Source of the DNA: Ammoniphilus resinae
Lineage (GTDB): Bacteria > Bacillota > Bacilli > Aneurinibacillales > RAOX-1
DNA: 64,000 nt
Reading direction: 5' to 3'
NCBI RefSeq assembly: GCF_017873965.1
Contig: NZ_JAGGKT010000002.1
Location: forward strand, 534,312-598,311
The translations under genes and the position numbers were made by a program. Positions 36,730 to 45,414 of this stretch are shown here, in pieces. Within the stretch, counting starts at the first letter, position 1. Each line of letters begins with the position of its first letter. The notes below the pieces were generated by a model that did not search any database, was not told the origin of the DNA, and was given only the letters and a program-made list of their open reading frames with translations.

Positions 36730-36745
36730 AGCAAAGTCCATGCCA
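36730..36745 (-). promoter_or_regulatory. Sigma-54 (-24/-12) promoter of the catabolic operon
   Basis: Minus strand TGGCATGGACTTTGCT, matching the TGGCAYGrNNNTTGCW consensus at every defined position, with the GG and GC pairs at the required spacing and a T before TGG. The start of transcription would be near 36719, about 54 bases before the CoA-transferase ATG. Confidence 0.85.
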
Positions 36746-36786
36746 ATATCTTAATTATCAGAAAAAAGTCTTTTAAACCTGTACAC

Positions 36787-36818
36787 AAAAAGGATGACAA
36801 GAATTTGTCACCCTTTTT
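36787..36818 (-). terminator. Terminator of the sigma-54 regulator gene
   Basis: AAAAAGG-A-TGACAA and TTGTCA-C-CCTTTTT form a 13-base stem with one mismatch. It lies between the activator's upstream sites and the operon promoter and isolates the regulator transcript from the operon. Confidence 0.8.
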
Positions 36819-36853
36819 CAACGCCTTAAAATTTGCTTATTTAATTTTTTAAA

Positions 36854-36957
36854 TCGCATTTTGCAAAATAGTTATTATATGCTTTTAACTAATAGGCTCA
36901 TAAATTCAGGTAATAAACGGCTTTGCATAATGCGAATGCATTTTTGCATTTTGCAAA
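36854..36957. promoter_or_regulatory. Upstream activator sites: TTGCA-TTT-TGCAA palindrome cluster
   Basis: Perfect TTGCATTTTGCAA at 36944-36956, near-identical TCGCATTTTGCAA at 36854-36866, a related TTTGCATAATGCGAA at 36922-36936, and an overlapping AATGCA-TTTT-TGCATT at 36935-36950. They lie about 110-210 bases upstream of the -24 element, the usual place for enhancer sites of sigma-54 activators, and right behind the activator gene. Confidence 0.7.
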
Positions 36958-36960
36958 TCG

Positions 36961-38736
36961 TCATTTTGTAATTTTATTTAGTTTTCTATATAAAGTAGCC
37001 AAATTAATCCCTAATGCATCAGCAGCTTTTTTCTTTCCTTCTAAATCTGAACCAAATTTCTCTAAAGCCTTATATATCATGTTTGTTTCCATAACCGCTA
37101 AAGACATAACCGTATCCGATTGGATTTCAGTGGCATTCACAAAGTTACGTATTCTCTCCGGAATATCCTCTATTTTAATCCAATGGTGATTTGCCATATG
37201 TACAGCATATTCTACCGCATTTTGTAATTCTCTTACATTACCCGGCCACTGATATTCCATCAGACTTCTTTCTGCTTCTTTAGTAAACCCTCTCACTTGC
37301 TTTCCCGTGATATTTGCATAATGCTCAACAAAATATTGCAGGAGCAAGGGAATATCCTCATGTCGCTCTCTTACTGGAGGAAGATTCAGAGGAATAACAT
37401 TTAATCGATAAAATAGATCCTCTCTAAATTCCCCTTTGCTAACCATTTTCTCCAAATTTTTATTGGTTGCAGCTATAATCCGGACATCAATTTCAATCGC
37501 TTCATTTCCACCTATCCGTTCCACTTTTCGCTCTTCCAGTACACGCAAGATTTTCACCTGCAAATGAAGAGGCATATCTCCAATTTCATCTAAAAAAATA
37601 GTCCCTCCGTTTGCCATTTCAAATTTTCCAGGTTTACCGCTTTTCTTTGCACCTGTAAAAGCGCCTTCTGTATAACCAAACAATTCACTTTCTAGTAAAT
37701 GTTCTGGTATGGCGGCACAGTTAATTGCGCGAAAGGATTTATTTCTACGTTGACTTTCTGCATGAATCGAACGGGCAAAAAGCTCTTTACCTGTACCACT
37801 CTCGCCAAGTATAATAACTGTTGCATTGCTATAGGCGATTTTCTTAGCCTTAACTTTTACCTCGGTCAAGGCCGGACTGTTACCTAGAATACAGTCAAAA
37901 GTAGATGTGTCATTTTCAGATAACATATTAAAGATATATTGTTGGACTGTACCCAAATCTTTAAATGATGTAACCGCACCAATTATGTTCCCGTCATTAC
38001 TTAAAGGGGTTGCACTTCCTACAACTCTTACCTTTTTCCCATTAATTTCGCAAGAATATTCTTCGTCATTAAAACCCCTTCCAGATAAAAGGACGCTATT
38101 AATAGGATGGTTAGGCAAAAAAAACTCTAATTTTTCTCCTATAACCTGTTCTCTTTTCAAACTGAAAATTTTTTCACCAGATCGATTTAGTTCTATTACA
38201 TGTCCATCCTTATCTACAGCTAAAACCCCTTCATACATCGACTGTATAGTTACGTTTAGCATTTGAGACAATGATAGATATTCCTCGAGTAATGACTTTG
38301 CTGCTATTTTACTACTAATTAAATCAGCCATTTTCCCTATGTAATTGGATAAAATTTCATGTTTTTCTCTTAATTCTTCCTTCTGAACATCATTAAATGC
38401 AGTTAAGCTAATAACTCCAACAGCTTCCCCTTGGTGCATCAAAGGGAATGAAAGATCAAATTTTTCAGGGCAATCCCCCCATAATGAGCAAGGCCGACAT
38501 AGTTCATGGAATCCTGGTTCAAAGTTATAAATAGCTTTTTTGGATGATAGAACACCAGAAACAATAAAACCTCTTACTGTTTCCCCTACCCTAGCATGGC
38601 TGCCTCCACCCGTTGAGGCTACAACAGTTTTGTTTTTATCATATATAATTACTTCAAGGTTAAGGACAGATTTAATGGCTTCTGCAACTAACTTAACGTC
38701 CTCCTGCAACGCGAACAAAACGGACCTTTCCACCAT
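36961..38736 (-). CDS. Sigma-54-dependent enhancer-binding regulator (GAF-like, PAS, AAA+, Fis HTH)
   Basis: A 591-residue NtrC-family activator. N-terminal sensory region 1-150 contains a Cys cluster, Cys80-x2-Cys83-x5-Cys89 (LCRPCSLWGDC). A PAS domain covers about 155-265. The AAA+ domain has Walker A GESGTGKE (311-318), the sigma-54 contact loop GAFTGA (358-363) and Walker B GTIFLDEIGD (378-387). The C terminus is a Fis-type helix-turn-helix (KKKAADALGINLATLYRKL). Next gene downstream is the operon with a sigma-54 promoter, so it is the evident activator. The Cys cluster could bind metal or sense redox, or the domain could bind the substrate. Confidence 0.95.
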   Translation of the reverse strand: MVERSVLFALQEDVKLVAEAIKSVLNLEVIIYDKNKTVVASTGGGSHARVGETVRGFIVSGVLSSKKAIYNFEPGFHELCRPCSLWGDCPEKFDLSFPLMHQGEAVGVISLTAFNDVQKEELREKHEILSNYIGKMADLISSKIAAKSLLEEYLSLSQMLNVTIQSMYEGVLAVDKDGHVIELNRSGEKIFSLKREQVIGEKLEFFLPNHPINSVLLSGRGFNDEEYSCEINGKKVRVVGSATPLSNDGNIIGAVTSFKDLGTVQQYIFNMLSENDTSTFDCILGNSPALTEVKVKAKKIAYSNATVIILGESGTGKELFARSIHAESQRRNKSFRAINCAAIPEHLLESELFGYTEGAFTGAKKSGKPGKFEMANGGTIFLDEIGDMPLHLQVKILRVLEERKVERIGGNEAIEIDVRIIAATNKNLEKMVSKGEFREDLFYRLNVIPLNLPPVRERHEDIPLLLQYFVEHYANITGKQVRGFTKEAERSLMEYQWPGNVRELQNAVEYAVHMANHHWIKIEDIPERIRNFVNATEIQSDTVMSLAVMETNMIYKALEKFGSDLEGKKKAADALGINLATLYRKLNKITK

Positions 38737-38872
38737 CCTTTCCTCCTTAGAAAAAACTATTATAATTATTTTAACATACCATTATATATAATCTAAATAT
38801 TTTGTTATTTTTGTGAATTAATGTTTAAAGAAGATTTAGTTGGCGGAACGCTTTTCTTTCAACATTATATAA

Positions 38873-38903
38873 AAATGATAGCAGAAATACCCCGCTATCA
38901 TTT
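38873..38903 (-). terminator. Terminator after the 86-residue protein gene
   Basis: AAATGATAGC and GCTATCATTT form a 10-base stem with an 11-base loop, followed on the minus strand by T-rich sequence. Confidence 0.75.
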
Positions 38904-38929
38904 ATTATCGGATTTAAATTTCGTAATCT

Positions 38930-39190
38930 CTACGCATCCTTCCAAACACGCAAAACATATCCGCCGCACCCACACTGATCAATCATTCTAAAATGGATAT
39001 GATCTTTAAAATGGAGTGTCAACACCTCGGACAGATATTCCGTTGGATCACCTAGTCCACCGGGGGTAACTAGGTTTACAAAACATCCGACCTCTGTTTT
39101 TTCTATCGCATCAATACCATCTTGAATAATTAATTCCACATTATTTTCATATTCTCCATGTTCAAGGTCAATCGACCAGTCCTTTTTCAA
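38930..39190 (-). CDS. Conserved-looking small protein with C-terminal CGCGGYV motif
   Basis: An 86-residue soluble acidic protein. The only distinctive motif is QCGCGGYVLRV near the C terminus (Cys73, Cys75), together with Cys36 and two His in HIHFRMI, which could make a metal site. The start is TTG at 39190 with AGGTGG 7 bases upstream. It follows a 42-residue membrane protein with a CxxC motif by 29 bases on the same strand, and ends at a terminator, so the two form a small operon. I do not recognise the family. Confidence 0.65.
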   Translation of the reverse strand: MKKDWSIDLEHGEYENNVELIIQDGIDAIEKTEVGCFVNLVTPGGLGDPTEYLSEVLTLHFKDHIHFRMIDQCGCGGYVLRVWKDA

Positions 39191-39219
39191 GATAATCCAC
39201 CTGCTTTCATTATATTGGA

Positions 39220-39348
39220 TTACGAACTTTTAGGGAGATCTTTGCAAAAACTGCACTCTCCTGGGTAATCTTTTAAAAGTCTATAAAGAATTACCGTATG
39301 GACAATAATCACAAAACTAATTATAAAAAAGATCAATTCATTCCCCAT
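39220..39348 (-). CDS. 42-residue membrane protein with CxxC tail
   Basis: A short frame, MGNELIFFIISFVIIVHTV..., with one transmembrane helix (residues 4-23) and a soluble tail PGECSFCKDLPKSS holding Cys32-x2-Cys35. GAGGTGAT is 6 bases before the ATG. It is the upstream partner of the 86-residue Cys-containing protein. The pairing of two Cys-rich small proteins suggests a shared metal or thiol role, but nothing more can be said. Confidence 0.55.
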   Translation of the reverse strand: MGNELIFFIISFVIIVHTVILYRLLKDYPGECSFCKDLPKSS

Positions 39349-39464
39349 TTCTTATCACCTCAATTTTATAACGAGTAGCCTAACAAATGAAATCCCTATT
39401 TTTTTAATTTAATCATACTTATTTTCTTTAGATTTTCACTTGATCTAAATCAATCGTTCAACAT

Positions 39465-39493
39465 AAAAAACCACCTTTATGAAAGGCGGTTTC
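39465..39493 (-). terminator. Terminator of ald
   Basis: Minus strand GAAACCGCCTTT-CAT-AAAGGTGGTTTTTT, a 12-base stem with one G-U pair and a T-run, just after the ald stop codon. Confidence 0.8.
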
Positions 39494-39496
39494 TAT

Positions 39497-40633
39497 TCAC
39501 TTTATCCCTACCTTTTGCTCTTGAAGCACGGTTTCAAGCGGAACATAGGTGTAATCATGTGCATCCGCTACAGCTTTATAGGTTACTCTTCCATCGATCA
39601 CATTTACTCCTTTGGCAAGTGCCTTATCATCCAAAACTGCCTGCTTATGCCCTTTATTTGCGATCTGTACTCCATAGGGAATGGTTACATTTGTTAAAGC
39701 AATGGTGGAAGTCCGTGGCACGGCACCAGGCATGTTCGCCACCGCATAATGGAGAACGCCATGCTTAACATACGTTGGATTGCTATGTGTTGTGATGCGG
39801 TCTACTGTTTCAATAGATCCACCTTGATCGATGGCCACATCAACGATGACGGACCCATCCTCCATCTGCTTAACCATCTCCTCCGTGACCAAACGGGGGG
39901 CTCTGGCTCCGGGAATCAGCACAGCACCTACAAGCAGGTCAGCTCTTTTTACTGCTTTAGCAATATTATACGGATTAGACATTAGAGTTTTCAGGCGGCC
40001 TTGAAATTGATCATCTAACTGCCGCAAACGGTCTGCGTTAATATCCAGCAAGGTGACACTTGCCCCTAAGCCAATTGCCATCTTGGCTGCATTCGTACCA
40101 ACGATACCACCACCTACAATCACCACTTCTGCTGGTGCTACTCCTGGCACTCCGCCAAGTAAAACCCCTTTCCCCCCCTTTGACTTTTCAAGGAACTGGG
40201 CACCAATTTGGATCGACATGCGACCGGCAACCTCACTCATCGGCATCAAAAGCGGAAGAGATCGATTCTCTAACTGAATCGTTTCATAAGCGATGGCTAC
40301 TACGTTTTTATCCACAAGAGCTTTGGTCAGTTCTAACTCCGCCGCAAGATGCAGATACGTATAAAGAATTAACCCTTCCCGAAAATAGGCATACTCCTCC
40401 GCAAGTGGCTCTTTTACCTTAATAACCATATCAGCAGCCCATACTTCTCTGCCTGTTTCCTTAATTTTTGCACCTGCTGCTGCATACTCTTCATCGGAAA
40501 ACCCGCTTCCTAATCCTGCTTTGGATTCAATCCAAACTTCATGTCCATTTTGAATAAATGCAGCTACACCTGCAGGGGTAATTCCAACGCGGTTTTCATT
40601 ATTTTTTATTTCCTTTGGAACGCCAATGATCAT
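39497..40633 (-). CDS. ald: Alanine dehydrogenase
   Basis: A 378-residue L-alanine dehydrogenase. The N terminus [20 protein letters not shown], the substrate-site segment [10 protein letters not shown] with its Lys and YTYLHLAAE with the catalytic His (about 96), and the NAD motif [18 protein letters not shown] are all intact, as is [13 protein letters not shown] with Asp270. It interconverts alanine and pyruvate plus ammonia with NAD. Directly downstream of an AdeR-like regulator on the same strand, as in B. subtilis. It could regenerate pyruvate from the alanine made by the two omega-aminotransferases in this window. Confidence 0.97.
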   Translation of the reverse strand: MIIGVPKEIKNNENRVGITPAGVAAFIQNGHEVWIESKAGLGSGFSDEEYAAAGAKIKETGREVWAADMVIKVKEPLAEEYAYFREGLILYTYLHLAAELELTKALVDKNVVAIAYETIQLENRSLPLLMPMSEVAGRMSIQIGAQFLEKSKGGKGVLLGGVPGVAPAEVVIVGGGIVGTNAAKMAIGLGASVTLLDINADRLRQLDDQFQGRLKTLMSNPYNIAKAVKRADLLVGAVLIPGARAPRLVTEEMVKQMEDGSVIVDVAIDQGGSIETVDRITTHSNPTYVKHGVLHYAVANMPGAVPRTSTIALTNVTIPYGVQIANKGHKQAVLDDKALAKGVNVIDGRVTYKAVADAHDYTYVPLETVLQEQKVGIK

Positions 40634-40776
40634 CCAAACTCAACTCCCGGTTCGAGATTTTAGCCATGTTCTGCTTCTACTAGTATTATAAGATATAAAT
40701 GAAATCGCTTTATTTATGAAAAAATAAAAAAAGAGAAGCTCTATTTCGTGGATTTTCACAAAAAGATATCCTTCTC

Positions 40777-42027
40777 TCATAGAGATTTTCCTAATTTTAA
40801 AAGCTTTATGTCAAGAAACATGGAAAATCGTTGATTCGGATCATCAAGATTTAACTGCGCAACCTCCGCAATACGCTTCAACCGGTATGCCAGCGTATTG
40901 GGATGGATATGCAGGACATTGGCTGCAGCATTAACTTTCCCCGCACAATCGAAATATACTTCCAATGTGTGTAGAAGATCCGATTGATTTTCTTTATCGT
41001 ATTGCAATAGCTTCTCCAAACGATAATTTTGGTGCTGTTCGATGAGATTTTTTTCTAGAACCAGTGGTATAAACCGATATAAACCCAATTCGGGATACCC
41101 CGATATCCCTTCTGTTTCCTTTGGCAATAATTTCTTCATACGCAATACAGCCATCGCTTGCTGATAACTTTGTTCCACACTTGCAAAGGATTGATAGGCA
41201 TTCCCAAAGGATCCAGCCATCACCACATTACCGAAACGCTCGCGAATCTTCATTTTCATTTCCTGTACAAAGTAACACGCTGCCTGATGAAAATCGCTCG
41301 TCGCTTCGCGGTCCCCTGCCATTAGTATGAATCTATTTTGACTGGTTACCCAAAGCGGAAAAGAATGAAGCGAAAATGTATCTCTAAGATTTGTCAAAAG
41401 ATAGGAAATTTCCTTTTCTAATGATTGGTACTTAGCCGTATCACATTCAAATACAAAGATAGAAAAAATCTTGGGAAGTTTAATTCCGATATCCTCTGCC
41501 CGCGTTAAAATTTCGTAATGGGATTGGACCGTTCCAAGCAGCATCTCCCAAAAGAACTCTTTTCCTTTTTCTTCTTGGATTCGCCTTCGCACCTGTCGCT
41601 GATGAAGCCGTGGCATAGCCGCCCTAGAAGCCATGCGCAGGATCTTAAACTGCTCCTGACCCAAAGGCTCGTTTACTTCCTGAACCCAGATATAACCTAA
41701 GACACTTTGCCCCTTACGAACGGAAATGGCCACTCTTGTGCCTAATCCCACCTCGTTTTTTGCCTGAATACGTATAGGATCATCACAAGTCATTAAATCC
41801 TGAATCACGCCATCCTGCCATAAACGGTTTAAGACAGGTTCAGGAACTCGCCTGCCCATAATCGTCTCTCTTCTGGCCTCGTCAGTCCAGTTCCCGTGTG
41901 TGCTGTATGCGATCAACCGATGTTTCGCATCCTCAATTGTGATCGGATTTTTTAACTTTTCGCTAATCATCTCAACTAAATCATCCAGGTCAACCGTTTC
42001 CGGATCATGAAACAGATTTTCAGTCAT
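40777..42027 (-). CDS. adeR: PucR/CdaR-type regulator, AdeR-like activator of ald
   Basis: A 416-residue regulator. N-terminal ligand-sensing region 1-160, a GGDEF-related middle region (about 170-300) and a C-terminal PucR helix-turn-helix (LLHTLEVYFDCAGKVNAAAN, LHIHPNTLAYRLKRIAEVA). Same family and gene order as B. subtilis AdeR (YukF), which activates ald in response to alanine. The 143-base gap to ald contains an ATAAAT...ATTTAT inverted repeat at 40695-40717 that could be its site, weak evidence. Target assignment is from position. Confidence 0.85.
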   Translation of the reverse strand: MTENLFHDPETVDLDDLVEMISEKLKNPITIEDAKHRLIAYSTHGNWTDEARRETIMGRRVPEPVLNRLWQDGVIQDLMTCDDPIRIQAKNEVGLGTRVAISVRKGQSVLGYIWVQEVNEPLGQEQFKILRMASRAAMPRLHQRQVRRRIQEEKGKEFFWEMLLGTVQSHYEILTRAEDIGIKLPKIFSIFVFECDTAKYQSLEKEISYLLTNLRDTFSLHSFPLWVTSQNRFILMAGDREATSDFHQAACYFVQEMKMKIRERFGNVVMAGSFGNAYQSFASVEQSYQQAMAVLRMKKLLPKETEGISGYPELGLYRFIPLVLEKNLIEQHQNYRLEKLLQYDKENQSDLLHTLEVYFDCAGKVNAAANVLHIHPNTLAYRLKRIAEVAQLNLDDPNQRFSMFLDIKLLKLGKSL

Positions 42028-42081
42028 GGCCTTCTCCCTTTACTCCAGCCTTATGTACCTTCATTATATAGGAAAATAAAC

Positions 42082-42123
42082 AAAAAAATCCTGTACAATA
42101 CAAGATTGGTACAGGATTTTTTC
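42082..42123. terminator. Terminator of bioY
   Basis: AAAAAAATCCTGTAC and GTACAGGATTTTTT make a 13-base stem with a 12-base loop, just after the bioY stop (minus strand), also able to act as a boundary to the regulator promoter. Confidence 0.85.
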
Positions 42124-42126
42124 GGG

Positions 42127-42705
42127 TTAGACTGCTGCCTTTTGTATTTTATTTTCCAACAAGTTGGCTTGAATCAAACGATTCCGTACCTTAATACCGA
42201 TCCAGCTGGCCAGGAATGCTTTGATCAATCCAACGACTATAAACGGGTATACTCCTCCAGCCATTGCTTCTGGCCAAGACAAACCAAGGACAAATTTTAA
42301 TTGCGTCGCACCAATAGCCAATGTGATAACCATTCCTACAATATTGGCGACCAAAGCCATTGTTAAATTAAATTTCGTTCGTTCAAGAATATATCCCGTG
42401 ATATAAGCCGCAATAATAAATCCGAAAATATATCCACCTGTTGGTCCAAGCAATACATGTACCCCACTTTTCGCCTCAGCAAAAACAGGTAGTCCGACAG
42501 CCCCCAGCGCTATGTAGCAAAGCATCGCTACCATCCCAAAGCGACTTCCAAGGATCGTCGCCGTTAGCCCTACCGCCAAAGTTTGCCCACTAATCGGTAC
42601 AAGCGGCAAAGGTATCTCTATTTGCGCAAGTACGGCAGTAATCGCCGCAAACATGCCACTAAGAATCAGCATTCTAAGTCTTGATCTTCCCTGTTGCAAA
42701 TACAT
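42127..42705 (-). CDS. bioY: Biotin transporter BioY (ECF S component)
   Basis: A 192-residue membrane protein with six helices. BioY marks: IEIPLPLVPISGQTLAVGLT, LGAVGLPVFAEAKSGVHVLLGPTGGYIFGF (in part), and GVYPFIVVGLIKAFLAS. It binds biotin and works with an energy-coupling module (EcfAAT) encoded elsewhere. Preceded by a BirA-type operator, so biotin should repress it. GGGAGGAG is just upstream of the start. Confidence 0.95.
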   Translation of the reverse strand: MYLQQGRSRLRMLILSGMFAAITAVLAQIEIPLPLVPISGQTLAVGLTATILGSRFGMVAMLCYIALGAVGLPVFAEAKSGVHVLLGPTGGYIFGFIIAAYITGYILERTKFNLTMALVANIVGMVITLAIGATQLKFVLGLSWPEAMAGGVYPFIVVGLIKAFLASWIGIKVRNRLIQANLLENKIQKAAV

Positions 42706-42717
42706 TCTCCTCCCAAT

Positions 42718-42747
42718 TGTTAACTTTTATATGTAAATAAGTTAACA
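42718..42747. promoter_or_regulatory. BirA operator of bioY
   Basis: TGTTAAC (42718-42724), 16 bases, GTTAACA (42741-42747): the inverted repeat recognised by biotin-bound BirA in Firmicutes. It begins 13 bases upstream of the bioY start, where the promoter or leader must lie. Confidence 0.85.
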
Positions 42748-43068
42748 TATAAAAAAAGAAATGAAAAGATAAAAATATAATTACATATCCATGTATGTGC
42801 AGCTCTGTAGTAGCGCCCGAAGTAATACCCCGGTCCGATCACTGTTACTGATATAACATCTCACTAAAACAGCTTCTAAATAAATTCCGTCTTTGTATTT
42901 TCTAAAAATCCATTCATTGCTTTCTTGGATAAGATTTGATATTTTAAGAAATAGATATAGTAGTATCAATATCTCATTTATTTTTGTTCCTATATATGAA
43001 CCAGTTTCATAAATATGAACAACCCTTTCCAAAATTTTCTTTTCATACCTTTGAAGGAATGGTGCAGC
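42748..43068. other. AT-rich gene-free gap with candidate IclR operator
   Basis: A stretch of about 320 bases without a convincing gene. An 83-codon frame exists on the minus strand but has poor composition and no family look. The only structure I see is TATGAACCAGTTTCATA (42995-43011), an inverted repeat 58 bases before the iclR start, followed by another TATGAAC at 43014-43020. IclR regulators often bind such sites near their own start. Confidence 0.45.
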
Positions 43069-43815
43069 ATGTCAACCGTTGAGAAAGTCTTTAAAATTCT
43101 TGAATTGTTAGGTAGCGGTCCACATAGCTTTACAGAAATTCAAAAGCGTCTTCAACTGCCTAAGAGCACAGCCTGGAGCCTGCTTTCAAGAATGGAGTCT
43201 TCAGGGAGTATTGAAAAGGATGAAACAGGCAAATACCAATTAGGGCATTTGATCCTTCGCCTTGGCCTAGCTATGTATAACAATTTGAATGTGAAAATTC
43301 AAGCCGAGCCAATCATGGCGAAAATGGCCCAGGAAACCAATGAGATCAGTCATCTATGTATTTTAGATAAAAGTAGGATGGACGTCGTTTACATCGCCAA
43401 GATAGAAGGCCCTTCTTCCATCCACATCAAAACATCCGTCGGCTCGAGCAATCCTTCTTATTGTACGGCTGCTGGAAAAGTGTTCCTCTCCCACCTCTCA
43501 CATAGAGATCTCGAGGATTATCTGCAAAACATTACATTAATCAGCTATACCTCTAACACGATAACGAAGAAAGAGGATTTAATGTTGGAGCTTGCTGACG
43601 TTCGAGAAAAGGGCTTTGCTATTGATCGCGGGGAACATATTGAGTATTCAACCGGTATCTCTGCCCCTGTTCTCGATCATCAAGGAATCTGTATTGCGGC
43701 ATTAAGTATAACCGGTTTTACCGAACGAATGCTGGAACAACAGGAATCCTTCATTCAACTTGTTAAACAATATGCCAGTGAATTATCCCACTTGATGGGA
43801 TATCCACATAAATAA
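43069..43815 (+). CDS. IclR family transcriptional regulator
   Basis: A 248-residue IclR protein. N-terminal winged helix 1-65 (VEKVFKILELLGSGPHSFTE, LPKSTAWSLLSRMESSGSIE), then the ligand domain 75-248 with HLCILDKSRMDVVYIAKIEG, YCTAAGKVFLSHL and REKGFAIDRGEHIEYSTGISAPV. Start ATG at 43069 has AAGGAA 9-12 bases upstream. A longer frame from 43015 would run into the operator-like repeat. It precedes dgoD, so it probably controls galactonate use. Confidence 0.92.
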   Translation: MSTVEKVFKILELLGSGPHSFTEIQKRLQLPKSTAWSLLSRMESSGSIEKDETGKYQLGHLILRLGLAMYNNLNVKIQAEPIMAKMAQETNEISHLCILDKSRMDVVYIAKIEGPSSIHIKTSVGSSNPSYCTAAGKVFLSHLSHRDLEDYLQNITLISYTSNTITKKEDLMLELADVREKGFAIDRGEHIEYSTGISAPVLDHQGICIAALSITGFTERMLEQQESFIQLVKQYASELSHLMGYPHK

Positions 43816-43841
43816 CATTAATCTAAAGGATGATGACAAAA

Positions 43842-44990
43842 ATGAAGATCACAAAATTAGAAACTTTTATCGTCCCTCCTCGCTGGTTGTTTTTAAAAAT
43901 TGAAACCGATGAAGGGATTGTTGGTTGGGGCGAACCTGTCATAGAAGGACGTGCAGCAACGGTCGAGACTGCTGTTCAAGAACTTAGCGAATACCTAATC
44001 GGAAAAGATCCTCTTCGCATTGAAGATCACTGGCAAGTGATGTATCGGGGTGGATTCTACCGTGGAGGCCCGATTCTTATGAGCGCCATTTCCGGGATCG
44101 ACCAGGCTTTGTGGGACATCAAAGGGAAATATTACAATACTCCGGTTTATCAATTATTAGGCGGCGCTTGCCGGGATTCGATTCGGGTATATTCCTGGAT
44201 TGGCGGGGACCGTCCAAGCGATGTTGGTGAAGCAGCGAAAAAAGCGGTCGAAGCTGGATTTACAGCTGTTAAGATGAACGCAACAGAAGAGTTGCAAATT
44301 ATTGATTCCTATGAAAAAGTGGACCAAGCTGTTTCCCGGATTGCAGCGATTCGTGAAGCCGTTGGTTATAATGTCGGAGTTGGGGTTGATTTCCACGGAC
44401 GTGTACATAAACCAATGGCTAAGATTTTAGTGAAAGAGTTAGAATCCTTCCGTCCGATGTTTATTGAAGAGCCTGTGCTTCCTGAAAACAATGAAGCCCT
44501 ACGTGATATCGCAAATGCGACACATATTCCGATTGCTACAGGTGAAAGAATGTTTTCTAGATGGGATTTTAAAAAGCTCTTTGAAGATGGATATGCCGAC
44601 ATTATTCAGCCTGACCTATCCCATGCTGGCGGAATTACCGAATGCAAAAAAATCGCCTCTATGGCTGAAGCTTATGACGTGGCCTTGGCACCTCACTGCC
44701 CACTTGGCCCGATTGCTCTCGCTTCCTGTTTACATTTAGATGCCACCTCCTATAATGCCTTTATTCAGGAGCAAAGTCTCGGCATCCATTACAACCAAGG
44801 CAGTGATCTGTTAGATTACCTTGTGGACCGCAGTGTATTTGAATACAAAGACGGTTATGTGAACATCCCTCAGGCTCCTGGACTAGGGATTACAATCAAC
44901 GAAGATCATGTACGGAAAATGGCTGAACAGGGACACAATTGGAGAAATCCTATTTGGCGTCACAAAGATGGTACGATTGCAGAGTGGTAA
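43842..44990 (+). CDS. dgoD: D-galactonate dehydratase (mandelate racemase/enolase superfamily)
   Basis: A 382-residue enolase-superfamily enzyme, the same length as E. coli DgoD. The N terminus [25 protein letters not shown], the general acid/base His in [11 protein letters not shown], metal ligands Asp/Glu/Glu ([30 protein letters not shown]) and the second His in [13 protein letters not shown] are present, as in DgoD. It dehydrates D-galactonate to 2-keto-3-deoxygalactonate. Three near-start ATGs exist. 43842 is chosen for ribosome-site spacing and family start. The kinase and aldolase that would follow are not in the window. Confidence 0.93.
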   Translation: MKITKLETFIVPPRWLFLKIETDEGIVGWGEPVIEGRAATVETAVQELSEYLIGKDPLRIEDHWQVMYRGGFYRGGPILMSAISGIDQALWDIKGKYYNTPVYQLLGGACRDSIRVYSWIGGDRPSDVGEAAKKAVEAGFTAVKMNATEELQIIDSYEKVDQAVSRIAAIREAVGYNVGVGVDFHGRVHKPMAKILVKELESFRPMFIEEPVLPENNEALRDIANATHIPIATGERMFSRWDFKKLFEDGYADIIQPDLSHAGGITECKKIASMAEAYDVALAPHCPLGPIALASCLHLDATSYNAFIQEQSLGIHYNQGSDLLDYLVDRSVFEYKDGYVNIPQAPGLGITINEDHVRKMAEQGHNWRNPIWRHKDGTIAEW

Positions 44991-45163
44991 TTCACACCAA
45001 ACGATATGAAACTCTCGTTAAAAGTAGCTTTTGAAACATAAATAAGGTATACTTGTTTTACCTACTGCTAAAGGTCAAAATCTTCAAAGGTAGGCTCTGG
45101 AATGACACTCAGTTTCACCCTTGCTGCTTCCGAATCTTGTTTTAGAAGAAGGATGTGCTAGCA

Positions 45164-45355
45164 ATGACAATAGGACGAATGAATATTGCGTCTAAACATA
45201 CGGTAGTTCCACGCGAGGAACTTCATTACGTTGAAGCGAATGGTCAAGTGGTCAACTATCAGTTGAGTGAAGAAGAGTTGGCGAAGTACAGAGCATTGCC
45301 ATCAATTAAAGAAAAGAAGTCCGTTTTCATCATTCCTATGCGTAAGAAGATGTAA
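45164..45355 (+). CDS. Hypothetical small basic protein, 63 residues
   Basis: A 63-residue soluble protein, MTIGRMNIASKHTVVPREEL..., ending PMRKKM, with a central LSEEELAKYRALPSIKEKK helix. AAGGATG is about 9 bases before the ATG at 45164. It is followed by a strong terminator. I do not recognise it. It lies between dgoD and the convergent esterase gene and may be transcribed on its own. Confidence 0.55.
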   Translation: MTIGRMNIASKHTVVPREELHYVEANGQVVNYQLSEEELAKYRALPSIKEKKSVFIIPMRKKM

Positions 45356-45378
45356 CGAACATTTAACGGCTGCAATTT

Positions 45379-45405
45379 AGAGGTGGTTCTAAACCACCTC
45401 TTTTT
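45379..45405. terminator. Bidirectional terminator
   Basis: AGAGGTGGTT-CTA-AACCACCTCT with T-runs, between the small protein gene and the convergent esterase gene. Confidence 0.85.
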
Positions 45406-45414
45406 ATTTATCCT

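Noticed and set aside
40695..40717. AdeR binding site ATAAAT...ATTTAT before ald
   Set aside because: Made of A/T only, expected often in AT-rich gaps. Kept only as a remark in the adeR entry.
42781..43032. 83-codon frame on the minus strand in the bioY-iclR gap
   Set aside because: AT-rich with a patchy amino-acid composition, no ribosome site, overlaps the candidate IclR operator, and no recognisable family.
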